Assembly (NCBI GenBank): GCA_947492825.1
Contig: CANLNT010000002.1
Location: 194,501 to 258,500 of the forward strand
DNA from: an uncultured Paracoccaceae bacterium
GTDB taxonomy: Bacteria; Pseudomonadota; Alphaproteobacteria; Rhodobacterales; Rhodobacteraceae
DNA: 64,000 nucleotides
Reading direction: 5' to 3'
The notes under the pieces were generated by a model. The model was not told where the DNA came from. It saw only the letters and a list, made by a program, of their open reading frames with translations, and ran no database searches. This document shows, piece by piece, positions 54,441-63,707 of the stretch. A program made the translations under genes and the position numbers. Within the stretch, counting starts at the first letter, position 1; each line of letters begins with the position of its first letter.

Positions 54441-55550
54441 TTATTGCACAATGAACTCCGCGTGAAGCGCACCACTCGCTTTGATACTCTTCAGGATATC
54501 TATCATGTCGTTGGGTGCGACGCCGAGAGCATTCAAACCAGCGATGACTTGGCTCAAAGACGTTCCCTCAGGCACAACTGCAAGTCCGGTCCCAGGCTCC
54601 TGATCAATCGCCGCATTTGTACGCGGGACAACCACGGTTTCCCCGGGCGAAAACGGGTTTGGCTGTGAGACCAAAGGCGCCTCCTGAATTCGAAGCGTCA
54701 AGTTTCCCTGACTAACCGCGACACGGCTGATCCGCACATCCTCGCCCATTACGATTGTCCCGGATCTTTGGTCCACGACGACACGCGCGCGCCGCTCCGG
54801 TTCAACCAAGATGTTCTCAATGCGGCCAAGCGCATGTGCCGGCGAGGCCATGTGCATTGCTTCTATATCCAGCCTAACTGTGCCTGCATCAATCATAAAT
54901 GCCACGGATCGACCGACAGTTTGATTAATCGCAGATTCAATCCGTGCTGCTGTGGTGAAATCAGGTGTCCGCAATGCGAGACGCACTTGGGTTAGCCCGC
55001 TGAAGTCAAAATCGACCTCTCGTTCAACGGTCGCGCCGCCGGGAATTGTGCCCGCGGTTGGAACGCCTTGAACCACACGGGCGGCTTCCCCCTCTGCCGC
55101 GATGCCACCTGCGATAATCGTCCCTTGGGCGACGGCATAAATTTCGCCATCGGCTGCATTCAGCGGTGTCATAATCAAAGTGCCGCCAAGCAAGCTATTT
55201 GCGTCGCCAATCGCCGATACCGTCACATCAATCGGACTACCCGCCCGCGCGAATGGTGGTAGTGATGCGGTGACAAGAACTGCGGCCACGTTCTTGGGGC
55301 GGAACTGTTCTCCTGTGACGTTTACGCCAAGGCGTTCCAGAATATTTACCATGATCTCTTCGGTGAATGGTGAGTTACGCAAACCATCGCCGGTCCCATT
55401 CAGGCCAACCACAAGTCCATAACCCACAAGATCATTGGTACGGACACCGTCAAATTCGACCAGATCCTTAAGCCGGATGGGTGCGGCTTGCGCTGCAGTT
55501 TGCCAAAGCGCTAGCGCAAGCACGAGGGTCGTCTGTATCAGGTTTTTCAT
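54441..55550 (-). CDS. flgI: Flagellar P-ring protein FlgI
   Basis: 369 residues with a signal peptide ending TAAQAAPIRLKD. The family start PIRLKDLVEFDGVRTNDLVGYGLVVGLNGTGDG is complete, and the C-terminus IDILKSIKASGALHAEFIVQ matches other FlgI. FlgI polymerises in the peptidoglycan layer around the rod with FlgA help. Last gene of the minus-strand operon motB-flgE-flgK-flgL-flgI, overlapping flgL by ATGA. Confidence 0.96.
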   Translation of the reverse strand: MKNLIQTTLVLALALWQTAAQAAPIRLKDLVEFDGVRTNDLVGYGLVVGLNGTGDGLRNSPFTEEIMVNILERLGVNVTGEQFRPKNVAAVLVTASLPPFARAGSPIDVTVSAIGDANSLLGGTLIMTPLNAADGEIYAVAQGTIIAGGIAAEGEAARVVQGVPTAGTIPGGATVEREVDFDFSGLTQVRLALRTPDFTTAARIESAINQTVGRSVAFMIDAGTVRLDIEAMHMASPAHALGRIENILVEPERRARVVVDQRSGTIVMGEDVRISRVAVSQGNLTLRIQEAPLVSQPNPFSPGETVVVPRTNAAIDQEPGTGLAVVPEGTSLSQVIAGLNALGVAPNDMIDILKSIKASGALHAEFIVQ

Positions 55551-56554
55551 AAATAATTGACCAAGCTAAGTTGTGACATTCGTGCGGTTGTCGCGAATTG
55601 AAGTTCGAGCTGGCGCTGCATGTCCTGAAGCAGCGTTGCCGTCTCAAAGGGATCGGCCAGTGCAATGTCGTTACGGGCAAGCGTGAATGACGTGCGCTGT
55701 GCTGATTGTGTCGTCTGCGCCAGCAAAATGCGTTCTTCGTTTTCCCCGATGCGCGACTGCAGTTGAACAAATGGCGTCGACGCCGCGAACAATGTGTCCG
55801 CACCGCTTCGCGCCAGCCGTGACTGGTCCTTAGTAGCGAGCGTCGGCGATAGTACATCGGCAATCGCCGCCATTGCCACACCTTTCAGGAGCTCTTTGAC
55901 ACCGACATCGTCTGCCCGCGCGTCCAGCGACAACGTCTCTGTCGCGCTGATTTTGCGGGACGTTGCCGCACCTGTGTCACCAAGATAGCCCATTGTTGCA
56001 AATCCACCAGCAGGGTCGTCAAACCATGTGGTGATCGCTGCCTCAATTGAGGCAGCATCTGTGGCCCCACCGATTGCTGTCACCATGTCGGCTAACATTG
56101 CTTCGGCGTCAGCGAGCGCATCATTGTCGACCGCACGGCCTGCAAAAAGGCTGCGGTCGCCATCGCGACCGTTCAAAAGGTTGACGACCGCAGAAAAGTC
56201 AGTCCGCGCGCGGGACACAGCCTTGTCGACTTCCGGTGCGAGTGTGTCATCGTTCAACGTGATCAGTTGTGCAGCCAAGGCGTTGCGGGTCTGGTCAATC
56301 GCTGCAAGCTGCATTTGAGAACGTGCCAAGCTCCGGGCAAGTTCCTGCGTAATTTGATCAAAGCCACTCAGCACCGTCAGCTCGCGATCGAGTGCGGCCA
56401 ATTCTGTCGTGTCGCCCCGCATATGAGACGTGAGGTCAGCGCGTTGCCCGGTCGAAAGCTCTTGTGACAAGGTCTGGATACGCGACTTGATTTGTCCCGT
56501 CTGTCGCAGCGATTGAAAATTCTGGGACATGTCCCCAAGACTGGTCACAGGCAT
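55547..56554 (-). CDS. flgL: Hook-filament junction protein FlgL
   Basis: 335 residues with flagellin-like termini: IQTLSQELSTGQRADLTSHM near residue 30 and a helical C-terminus with LLQDMQRQLELQFATTARMSQLSLVNYL. FlgL sits between FlgK and the first flagellin ring. Separated from flgK by two bases; its stop overlaps flgI. In this lineage no FliD cap is encoded nearby, as is common in alphaproteobacteria. Confidence 0.93.
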   Translation of the reverse strand: MPVTSLGDMSQNFQSLRQTGQIKSRIQTLSQELSTGQRADLTSHMRGDTTELAALDRELTVLSGFDQITQELARSLARSQMQLAAIDQTRNALAAQLITLNDDTLAPEVDKAVSRARTDFSAVVNLLNGRDGDRSLFAGRAVDNDALADAEAMLADMVTAIGGATDAASIEAAITTWFDDPAGGFATMGYLGDTGAATSRKISATETLSLDARADDVGVKELLKGVAMAAIADVLSPTLATKDQSRLARSGADTLFAASTPFVQLQSRIGENEERILLAQTTQSAQRTSFTLARNDIALADPFETATLLQDMQRQLELQFATTARMSQLSLVNYL

Positions 56555-56556
56555 GT

Positions 56557-58005
56557 CTAGATCTCCATCAGGGTTTGGATCATCGCGTTGATGGTCTGCA
56601 TCAACTTCGCATTTGCACCGTAGGCCTGTTCGATCCGCAAGAGCATCTGAAGCTCTTGATCGGTATCAACACCTTCGGCGAGTTCCGCTTGATATAGGGT
56701 GTCGCGACGCGCTGCGGCGAATGTCACTGCCTCATCAAGTTGGACACGCTCCGTTCCAAATTGTGCCGCGACACGCGCAATTTGACCCACCGCAGACAAT
56801 GCTGGGATGCCACCGCCAATGGTCTGCGCGCTGGAAAGCGCCTGACCCCATCGGTCAATCTGTGTTGCATCCCCAATTGGACCAGCTGCAATTGCATTGA
56901 CGCCATCACGAACGCGAAACAGGGCCCCGCCCTGCGCCGGATCGACAGCGGCATTGACCGCAATGCGGCGTGAAAGCCCGACAATATCAAGCGGATCATG
57001 TGTGCCGCCAGCATCAGTCAGCAGACCAGCGTCTGTCGGTCCCAATGTTGGATCAACCGTCGGATCGGCAAAGCGAGTGATCAGATCTGCCGCAACTTCA
57101 TCCAAAGCTGTTTGTGCTGCGACAAGGTTCGTATCGCGGGCGGCAAAAGAAGCGGCAAGTGAGCCGCCTGACAATTTGCCAAAGCCATCCGTGGGATCAA
57201 GCGGGACTCCATCGCGGGTCACACCGGACAGTCCGCCAGACGCCAGAGTCATGAATGCGGTGATCGTTGGGGTCTGTGAAAACTCAAACTGCATGGCGGG
57301 ACCATCCAGCAATTGTAAACCACTGGTCGTAATCAGAGCTACTTGATCGTTGGGGCGCGCGACCTCTCTGACAGTCACGATCTCACCGATGCGATCGATG
57401 GCGCGTTGACGTTCATCCATTAAGGCAGAAGGGTCACCGCCAGTGATCCGCGCGCGGCTGATGTCAGCGTTCAGCTGCTCAACTTGCTTCAAAGCGGTGT
57501 TCAGATTGGCGACATCGCGTGCGATGTCGGCATCTGCCGTCTGACGCATCGATTGGACGTCACGGGCGTTCTGTTGCAAGACCGCAGTCACCTCGTTCAG
57601 GCGGTTCACGACAACACCCAATCGCTGATCAGACGCAGGATCAGCACCTGCTGTCACCAGGGCCTGCTCCAAGGCGGCCACACGTCCGCCAAGGCCCGCC
57701 GGGTCATCGGGCGCGCTAAACTGCGCCTCGAGCCGGGCGACAGTGTCTGACAGCCGTGTCTGTGCCGCCAATGCCGCATCAGCAAGACGTCTGTCCCCGA
57801 CCAACCCAGGGTCAGAGATTCGCCGCACACCGTCAATGCGCACTCCTGCACCCTGCCCGCCGATCGAGGCGGATGAGGTGTCCAGAACCCGGCGCGCGTA
57901 ACCTTCGGTTAGTGCGTTTGACAGGTTGGAAGACACGACTTCTGCCATGCGTGATGTCGCGGTCAGACCGCTTACAGCGTTGTTGAGGGATTGGGAAATG
58001 CTCAT
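56557..58005 (-). CDS. flgK: Hook-filament junction protein FlgK
   Basis: 482 residues. The N-terminal rod-type motif SLNNAVSGLTATSRMAEVVSSNLSNA and the C-terminal pair DEAVTFAAARRDTLYQAELAEG and LRIEQAYGANAKLMQTINAM are typical of FlgK, which links hook and filament. The middle is Asp/Ala-rich and variable. Eleven-base-range gap to flgE upstream (21 bases) on the same strand and two bases to flgL. Confidence 0.94.
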   Translation of the reverse strand: MSISQSLNNAVSGLTATSRMAEVVSSNLSNALTEGYARRVLDTSSASIGGQGAGVRIDGVRRISDPGLVGDRRLADAALAAQTRLSDTVARLEAQFSAPDDPAGLGGRVAALEQALVTAGADPASDQRLGVVVNRLNEVTAVLQQNARDVQSMRQTADADIARDVANLNTALKQVEQLNADISRARITGGDPSALMDERQRAIDRIGEIVTVREVARPNDQVALITTSGLQLLDGPAMQFEFSQTPTITAFMTLASGGLSGVTRDGVPLDPTDGFGKLSGGSLAASFAARDTNLVAAQTALDEVAADLITRFADPTVDPTLGPTDAGLLTDAGGTHDPLDIVGLSRRIAVNAAVDPAQGGALFRVRDGVNAIAAGPIGDATQIDRWGQALSSAQTIGGGIPALSAVGQIARVAAQFGTERVQLDEAVTFAAARRDTLYQAELAEGVDTDQELQMLLRIEQAYGANAKLMQTINAMIQTLMEI

Positions 58006-58026
58006 CAGTCAGCCCTTAGTCGGGAG

Positions 58027-59328
58027 TTAGCGTTTGATATTGGTGGTTTCTTGCAACATCTCATCCACGGTCTGGATGACCTTGGCATTGGATGAATATG
58101 CGCGCTGCGTCTGGATCAGCTCTGTCAGTTCGCCCGCCACGTCGGTGGTGGATTCCTCTCGCGCAAAGCCCACAATGTCACCTGTGGGACCGTCGCCCGC
58201 ATCCCACATGAAGAACGTGCCACTGTTCGGTGTGACGCGATACGTCTGATTGTCCAGCGTTTCCAGACCGTTGACGTTCGACACATCAATCAGCGGAATC
58301 TGATAGAGAACCCGGTTGATCCCAATATCAAAGGATGCACGGACAAAGCCGTTTGGATCAATTTCGATTGAGGTCAGCGCACCCACGGGTGTGCCATTTT
58401 TCGAGATATTGACCGGTGCGAAAGCATCAGAGAGTTGGGTCAGACCTGACGCACTTCCAAGCGGGCCAAGATTGATTGTCATAGGACCACCGTCGACGTT
58501 AACGACGATTTCTCCGGTAGCGGGGTTGTAAGCGCCGCCCAGTGTGTCGGCCACGCCAAGCAATGTGCCGCCTGCACCGCGCGTATCATCGAATGTCAGC
58601 GTGTAATCCCCGATCAGCGCGGGTGTCGATGCGCTGTCATTGATCTGCATGTTCCACTCGTTTGACGTGCCTGTTGCAGGCACGTTCGGCGTGAAGGAAA
58701 TGCTGATGTTGGCGGACTTACCCAAATTGTCAAAATATTCGATCGACAGGGTCTCCACGTCACCTGCGGCACCTGCCTCTGTCGAGGTGGCGGGCAGGTT
58801 GACGGCCAGATCAACCTCAGTCGTGGGTTCTGCGGTAAACTGGTTCGAATTGATCCGTACCGGTTCCAACCCATCCACCGAATCGCGTGGGAAGGTCGGA
58901 ATTGTCCCGTCCGGGTTGGCGGGCCACCCCATCAGCACAAGACCGGATTCGCTGCGCAGGTACCCCTGCGCATCAGGGCGAAACGATCCCGTTGTCTGCA
59001 AGAGCAACGGGTTTTCACCATTGGTGACAGAAACCGAGGATTCCGGCGTCACTGGCACCATGCCGCGCCCCCGCACCGCGATATCAGTCGGGTTCGAGGT
59101 GGACACAAGCGAGCCGCGTTGATCAATCAAGCGCTGTGTGGTGACCCGCACACCGCCTGCAGAGTATGTCCCAACACTGTTTTCAATCACCATGGAATGA
59201 AAATCGGTCTCTGCCCGTTTGTACCCAAAGGTCGAGGAGTTCGCGATGTTGTCTGAAATCGTGGCAAGTCGCGACGCATTTGCCGACAGACCCGCGACAG
59301 AGGCATTAAGGGAGGAGGAAATCGTCAT
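58027..59328 (-). CDS. flgE: Flagellar hook protein FlgE
   Basis: 433 residues. The N-terminal rod motif is ATISDNIANSSTFGYKRAETDF, the FlgE core has VTNGENPLLLQTTGSFRPDAQGYL, and the C-terminus VAGELTELIQTQRAYSSNAKVIQTVDEM is the conserved hook end. FlgE polymerises into the universal joint capped by FlgD. ATG 59328 is chosen; an in-frame start at 59349 adds seven residues. A TTAA-N10-CTAA-type element lies upstream at 59374-59391. Confidence 0.95.
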   Translation of the reverse strand: MTISSSLNASVAGLSANASRLATISDNIANSSTFGYKRAETDFHSMVIENSVGTYSAGGVRVTTQRLIDQRGSLVSTSNPTDIAVRGRGMVPVTPESSVSVTNGENPLLLQTTGSFRPDAQGYLRSESGLVLMGWPANPDGTIPTFPRDSVDGLEPVRINSNQFTAEPTTEVDLAVNLPATSTEAGAAGDVETLSIEYFDNLGKSANISISFTPNVPATGTSNEWNMQINDSASTPALIGDYTLTFDDTRGAGGTLLGVADTLGGAYNPATGEIVVNVDGGPMTINLGPLGSASGLTQLSDAFAPVNISKNGTPVGALTSIEIDPNGFVRASFDIGINRVLYQIPLIDVSNVNGLETLDNQTYRVTPNSGTFFMWDAGDGPTGDIVGFAREESTTDVAGELTELIQTQRAYSSNAKVIQTVDEMLQETTNIKR

Positions 59329-59408
59329 AGACAGCACCTTTCTGGGCAAACGTTCAGCATTATGCGTTATGACCTAAGGCAGATGACTTAACGTCCTCCT
59401 AACACCGG

Positions 59409-60230
59409 TCATTGATCTGAGCGCAACACGACCAGTTCGATCCGGTTATTGCGCAATGCTTGTGGATCAGGGTCCGTTGGTGCCTGGTCGGCATGTCCGG
59501 CCTGACGGGCAATGCGTCCCTGATCTGTACCGCCACTCACCAACAGTTCACGGATCTTGGCCGCGCGATTGGTCGACAAATCCCAAACCGGATAATCGAT
59601 GCGCAACACACTTTGCGTGCGGACGTAACCTGCCAATGCCAGATCGTTATCGACCACCTGCAGCACGCGCGCCAAAAGCGCCGATAGCTCCTTGGTCATC
59701 TGCGTCGGTTCCGCAGTATCGCCCTCAAACAGGGGCGCGCCTTCTATATCAAAGAGTTCAATCACCAGACCTTCGTCTGTCAGGCGGGTCACGATGTGGC
59801 GCAGCATATTGTCATCAAGCATCGTTTCGCCGCCGATACCGAGGAGTGCGGCTTCAAGGTCTTCCAAAGCTGCGGCTTCCTGCGCGGAATCAAAGTCGGT
59901 CGCCGTGGTCACCGCGTCACCAGATTGGTCCGCCACACCACCTTTGCCGGTTTGCGCCAAGGTGTTGGTCGAAAAGATATCATCGCCACCAAGCGTTCCA
60001 TCGCCGCCACCGGAAATCCGGTTGATCGGGATCGTCGGAGAGAAGTAGTCGGCAATGCCGTTGCGCTGTTGCTCGGTCGTGGCATTCAAAAGCCACATCA
60101 GCATGAAGAACGCCATCATGGCGGTCACAAAGTCCGCATATGCCACTTTCCAGGCACCACCATGATGCCCATCGCCGCTGACGACTTTCTTGCGCTTGAT
60201 TATGATCGGCGCATTTGATCCTTCGCTCAT
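59409..60230 (-). CDS. motB: Flagellar motor protein MotB (OmpA-like domain)
   Basis: 273 residues. Single membrane helix with the proton-carrying Asp33 in AWKVAYADFVTAMMAFFMLMWLL, then a plug/linker and an OmpA-like peptidoglycan-binding domain whose TDPDPQALRNNRIELVVL end matches family. Pairs with MotA (48442) to form the stator but is encoded 9 kb away with hook genes. First gene of its operon, 80 bases before flgE. Confidence 0.94.
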   Translation of the reverse strand: MSEGSNAPIIIKRKKVVSGDGHHGGAWKVAYADFVTAMMAFFMLMWLLNATTEQQRNGIADYFSPTIPINRISGGGDGTLGGDDIFSTNTLAQTGKGGVADQSGDAVTTATDFDSAQEAAALEDLEAALLGIGGETMLDDNMLRHIVTRLTDEGLVIELFDIEGAPLFEGDTAEPTQMTKELSALLARVLQVVDNDLALAGYVRTQSVLRIDYPVWDLSTNRAAKIRELLVSGGTDQGRIARQAGHADQAPTDPDPQALRNNRIELVVLRSDQ

Positions 60231-60317
60231 CTCTCACCACCTGTTTTGCCACCCGTCCAATGGGTTAGCGGCGCAGATGTGAAAGTGGGCTTAAAGGTTG
60301 AAATCGCTGGATTTTGG

Positions 60318-61085
60318 TTAAGGCGTCTTCAGCAAATAGATTTCGTCAGGACCGCAAAATTCAATCAAATTATAGCCGTTATCGCGCATAATTTGCGCGA
60401 TCTCGGGTCCGGCGGTATTGTTCTCGATGGCCCAGGCCTGCACGCGGTACTTTTCAAACGGAAATGCGCGCAATGCGGCAAGCTCTCCGCCTTCAATGTC
60501 GAGCGAAATGAAATCGGGGTCGCTGATGCCGGATTCCTCTAAAACGTCAGCGATTGTAACGGTTTGAACTGTTATCTCTGCTTCGACATGACGCGGGTCG
60601 GCGCGCACTTTGCCCAACAGATCGTCGTCATAACTGTCCAAAAGGCCGCTCATCTGCGTGTAGCCTTCAGTCACCGCGAGAAAGCGCGCCTCGCCGCGTT
60701 TGTCGGACACCGCATAGGGCAAACAGGCCGCCGTCCGCAGTGATGTGGCGGTCTCTCGCATTGCCTGAACCGGCTCTACCAACACGCCAGACCAGCCGCG
60801 CCACTTCTCAAAATAGAGAGAATTTGAACCAGTTACCCCGTCATAGGCGCCAATATCGACAAAGGTCCCGCCGGTCTTGCCGCCCAATGCCCGGTCAATG
60901 ACCAAATCCTGACCGGCCTGACTTGCATATGGATAGCCCGGCGTCAGCATGCCGCGCACCTCGTGCAATTGCCGAACGATGGGCGCTCGGGCCCGCGTGT
61001 CGTTGCCTTTCAAGGCTTCGGATAGCTCTTTTTGCGCAGCCATCAGCTCTGCCCGGGCCTTGGCGATGCGGTCGGATGTGGTCAT
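60318..61085 (-). CDS. FkbM-family SAM-dependent methyltransferase
   Basis: 255 residues. SAM-binding motif FVDIGAYDGVTGSNSLYFEK near residue 75, acidic loop VLVEPVQ, and IADVLEESGISDPDFISLDIEGGELAALRA, the FkbM hallmark. The first 35 residues form a charged coil. FkbM enzymes often methylate sugars or glycan ends. Overlaps the DUF6165 gene by ATGA and follows a TPR-glycosyltransferase-like gene, so a glycan substrate is likely, though not shown. Confidence 0.9.
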   Translation of the reverse strand: MTTSDRIAKARAELMAAQKELSEALKGNDTRARAPIVRQLHEVRGMLTPGYPYASQAGQDLVIDRALGGKTGGTFVDIGAYDGVTGSNSLYFEKWRGWSGVLVEPVQAMRETATSLRTAACLPYAVSDKRGEARFLAVTEGYTQMSGLLDSYDDDLLGKVRADPRHVEAEITVQTVTIADVLEESGISDPDFISLDIEGGELAALRAFPFEKYRVQAWAIENNTAGPEIAQIMRDNGYNLIEFCGPDEIYLLKTP

Positions 61086-61483
61086 CCTTGGCCGCCATGG
61101 CTGTGATAGGACTTCTCTTCGACCAGATCAGAGCCAAGCAGAAGGTTGATCTGCTTTTTCACATCAGCACGACGATCGTTGGTCACATAGACCGCGCGCG
61201 CCAGTGCGACAAAACCCGGGCCAAAGTCGCCACGCGCATCAAAGGCGCGAATATCATCCTCGATCACCCAAAGGTCAGTGTTGATCTGGTAAAGTTCTTC
61301 CCACAACGCAGCCAGCGCATCGCTTTGCGGCAAAGTGGCGTCAGCAGTGGCCTGCAAGACCTGCCGTTCATGATGGATATTCTTCAACTTGGCCGCGTCA
61401 CTGATCCGCTCGGACTTCAGCCGCAGGATGGTGATCTTGTCGATTAGCTCGCCAGGGGCGATGGGCACCAAAATCTCTTTCAC
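61082..61483 (-). CDS. DUF6165-family protein
   Basis: 133 residues, soluble and helical. The segment EILVPIAPGELIDKITILRLKSERISD and the helical LEELYQINTDLWVIEDDIRAFDA-type region fit DUF6165, a small family of unknown function often found beside glycosyltransferase-like genes. The GTG start at 61483 overlaps the upstream TPR gene stop by GTGA and has AAAGGTG five bases before it. Longer readings into the TPR gene are rejected. Confidence 0.75.
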   Translation of the reverse strand: MKEILVPIAPGELIDKITILRLKSERISDAAKLKNIHHERQVLQATADATLPQSDALAALWEELYQINTDLWVIEDDIRAFDARGDFGPGFVALARAVYVTNDRRADVKKQINLLLGSDLVEEKSYHSHGGQG

Positions 61484-62838
61484 ATTGCACCTTTCACTTT
61501 GCTGTCCAAGGCATCCCTGACCTCTGCATGGACAGGTCCCCAGTCCATCGGTTCCGCCTGCCGAAACAGGCGCATCCCCGGATACCATTCGGTCGTTTCG
61601 CCCTCGTGCCGCCAGACCCAGAATGGGTCCCAGTGCAATACCGTCCATGCTGGCACACCTAATGATCCGGCAATATGCGCCGTGGCCGTATCCGAGGTTA
61701 TCACAAGATCCATGGCCTGCATCATCGCGGCACAGTCGGCAAAATCCCTTTCAGAGCTGCCGGCATCCACGATGAACCCATCAGAGCCATCGGCGTAGTA
61801 GGCCGCCAGTTCCGGCCCCTTATAAAGCGAAAAAAGCTTCACCCCGGGGACATCCGTCAGTGGCAGAAAGTCCCGGTGACTGAAAGAACGGAACGCGTTG
61901 CCCTTGTAAGTGACAGAGCCGGTCCAGATCACACCCACCTTAAAGGCCTGCTGGTGCGGACCCGTCAATACAGCCGCGCGATCCACGGCCGCCTGCGGCA
62001 CATGCAACCGCGCGGGTGCAGGCACCGTTCTGTCAGCGGCAAAATGGATCGCGGCAAGGTCCATCATGTTGACCCAAAAATCCGCCGTGGTGTCGACGGT
62101 CAGTTCAGTAATGATCTGATCCACGCCCTCGAGATCAGCAAACAGCCGGGTCAACGGGGGTTTCACAACCATCTGAACTTTTGCGCCCCGATCTTTGAGC
62201 ACGGGCAGGAACCGCGCGAACAAAACCGCATCGCCAAACCCCTGTTCCGGCAACACAACGATGGTCTTGCCGTCCAGAGGTTCGCCTTGCCATTCGGGAA
62301 ATGGCAGATCACGCGGCTGCAGTTCCCCCGCAGCCCAGCGCGCCTTGTATGTCTGCAACGCGTTGGCGTAATCGCCTGCACCCAGCTGCGCAAAAGCCAG
62401 CTGCAACTGCAGTTCAGGATCGTCGGGATGGTCCGAGATTGCGCCGGTAAGATAGGCGATGGACGCAGCATAGTCGCCCTTGCCACGCAGGCAACGCCCG
62501 ATCATCGCTTTTTGTGTGCGATCGTCTGGCTTGTCCTGCAACAGACCACGTCGTATTTCCAGCGACCGGTCGTATTGGCCCAGATCGGACAGAATGTTTG
62601 CCAGATTGTTGCGCACGCCCTTGTCGTTCGGATCCAGTGCAATGGCGCGTTCCTGCGCGCGCAGTCCGGCTGCGTGCCGACCCTGAACCCTGTGTAGCAC
62701 ACCCAAATTGGACCAGACCCCAACATCGCCCGGGACTTGCGCCAGAAACTGGGCATAGCCGCGTGCGGCATCTTCAAACGCTCCGTCTTGATGCGATTTA
62801 ACCGCCGCTTGGCGCAAGTCTTTGAGGGTGCCTGCCAT
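61480..62838 (-). CDS. TPR protein with glycosyltransferase-9/41-like C-terminal domain
   Basis: 452 residues. About four tetratricopeptide repeats occupy the first 170 residues (GVWSNLGVLHRVQGRHAAGL, GVRNNLANILSDLGQYDRS, LQLQLAFAQLGAGDYANAL). The C-terminal half, GKTIVVLPEQGFGDAVLFARFLP, VGVIWTGSVTYKGN and VITSDTATAHIAGSLGVPAWTVL, is a GT-B fold sugar-nucleotide-binding module like those in heptosyltransferase-like and TPR-OGT-like proteins. Likely modifies a surface glycan or protein in the cytosol. Confidence 0.85.
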   Translation of the reverse strand: MAGTLKDLRQAAVKSHQDGAFEDAARGYAQFLAQVPGDVGVWSNLGVLHRVQGRHAAGLRAQERAIALDPNDKGVRNNLANILSDLGQYDRSLEIRRGLLQDKPDDRTQKAMIGRCLRGKGDYAASIAYLTGAISDHPDDPELQLQLAFAQLGAGDYANALQTYKARWAAGELQPRDLPFPEWQGEPLDGKTIVVLPEQGFGDAVLFARFLPVLKDRGAKVQMVVKPPLTRLFADLEGVDQIITELTVDTTADFWVNMMDLAAIHFAADRTVPAPARLHVPQAAVDRAAVLTGPHQQAFKVGVIWTGSVTYKGNAFRSFSHRDFLPLTDVPGVKLFSLYKGPELAAYYADGSDGFIVDAGSSERDFADCAAMMQAMDLVITSDTATAHIAGSLGVPAWTVLHWDPFWVWRHEGETTEWYPGMRLFRQAEPMDWGPVHAEVRDALDSKVKGAM

Positions 62839-62846
62839 TGTCGGGC

Positions 62847-63632
62847 CTAGTCGGCCTTGTCCCGCTTGACGGGGTTGACCAATGTTCGCGGCCTGCGTTC
62901 TTCCGCCGCTTCAAACAGCGAAAAGGTCTGGTTCACATAGTTCACCGCGCCCGAGATCATCTCCATATAGTCGTTCAGATCATCGGTCAGTTCAGCCTCG
63001 ACCAGTTGCACACCGCGGTCCTGCGGCATGGTCTCAAAGGTCACATAGAACAGCGGGTCACCCCGGTTGACTTTGATCGGACGGCTGGTGTCGTGCCATT
63101 CGAACGCCCACATCAATGGACGCGGCCAGACGTTGATCGGAAAGCGCCCACCAAAAATTGTGCCGGGCAGCGGGTTGCGCGAATGATGCATGAACGGTGC
63201 GATCTGGCTCATATAGACGGGCTGATCGGCGATAAAGACATACGGAAGCTCAAGCTGCAGGCTGGGCACATCCGGATAGCGCCATTCATGCTCTGCCGTG
63301 ATGTGCAGCTTTTCCCGCAGCTTGTTGCCCCTGATCCCGGACTTATCGCCATTGAGGTTCCGCATCGCCGGGCGGCCATCATTGTCGCGGATGAATTCCA
63401 GATGCAGATCGAACGGGCAGCGCACCACGAAATAGCGGCTTTCAAGGTTGATCACCGCCGGGCAGCGCGAGGCGCTCTTGGCGTGGTTCTTGTTCATCTC
63501 GACAGAGCGGACACGTTCAGGCGGATAATAGACGATGCTCGCCTTTTTCTGGTTCAGAAACCAACCCACCTGCACGGGTCCCTTGTCGGTTCCCGTGCCT
63601 TCGGTGTTTTCAAAATGCACCGATAGCTGCAT
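62847..63632 (-). CDS. Conserved hypothetical protein, unknown family
   Basis: 261 residues, no signal peptide or membrane segment; not recognised. The sequence is mixed alpha/beta with aromatic-rich patches such as WRYPDVPSLQLELPYVFI and FGGRFPINVWPRPLMWAFEWHD. AGGAG is seven bases before the ATG. Eight bases upstream of the TPR gene on the same strand, so co-transcribed with the modification set. Possibly an oxygenase-like or antibiotic-like biosynthetic fold, but I see no diagnostic motif. Confidence 0.75.
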   Translation of the reverse strand: MQLSVHFENTEGTGTDKGPVQVGWFLNQKKASIVYYPPERVRSVEMNKNHAKSASRCPAVINLESRYFVVRCPFDLHLEFIRDNDGRPAMRNLNGDKSGIRGNKLREKLHITAEHEWRYPDVPSLQLELPYVFIADQPVYMSQIAPFMHHSRNPLPGTIFGGRFPINVWPRPLMWAFEWHDTSRPIKVNRGDPLFYVTFETMPQDRGVQLVEAELTDDLNDYMEMISGAVNYVNQTFSLFEAAEERRPRTLVNPVKRDKAD

Positions 63633-63707
63633 GCCTTGTCTCCTTTGCCTGCGGGCCGCTTGGCACAGTTATACCCACAGTCGACCAGATTGCCCAAGAC
63701 TGCGGCT

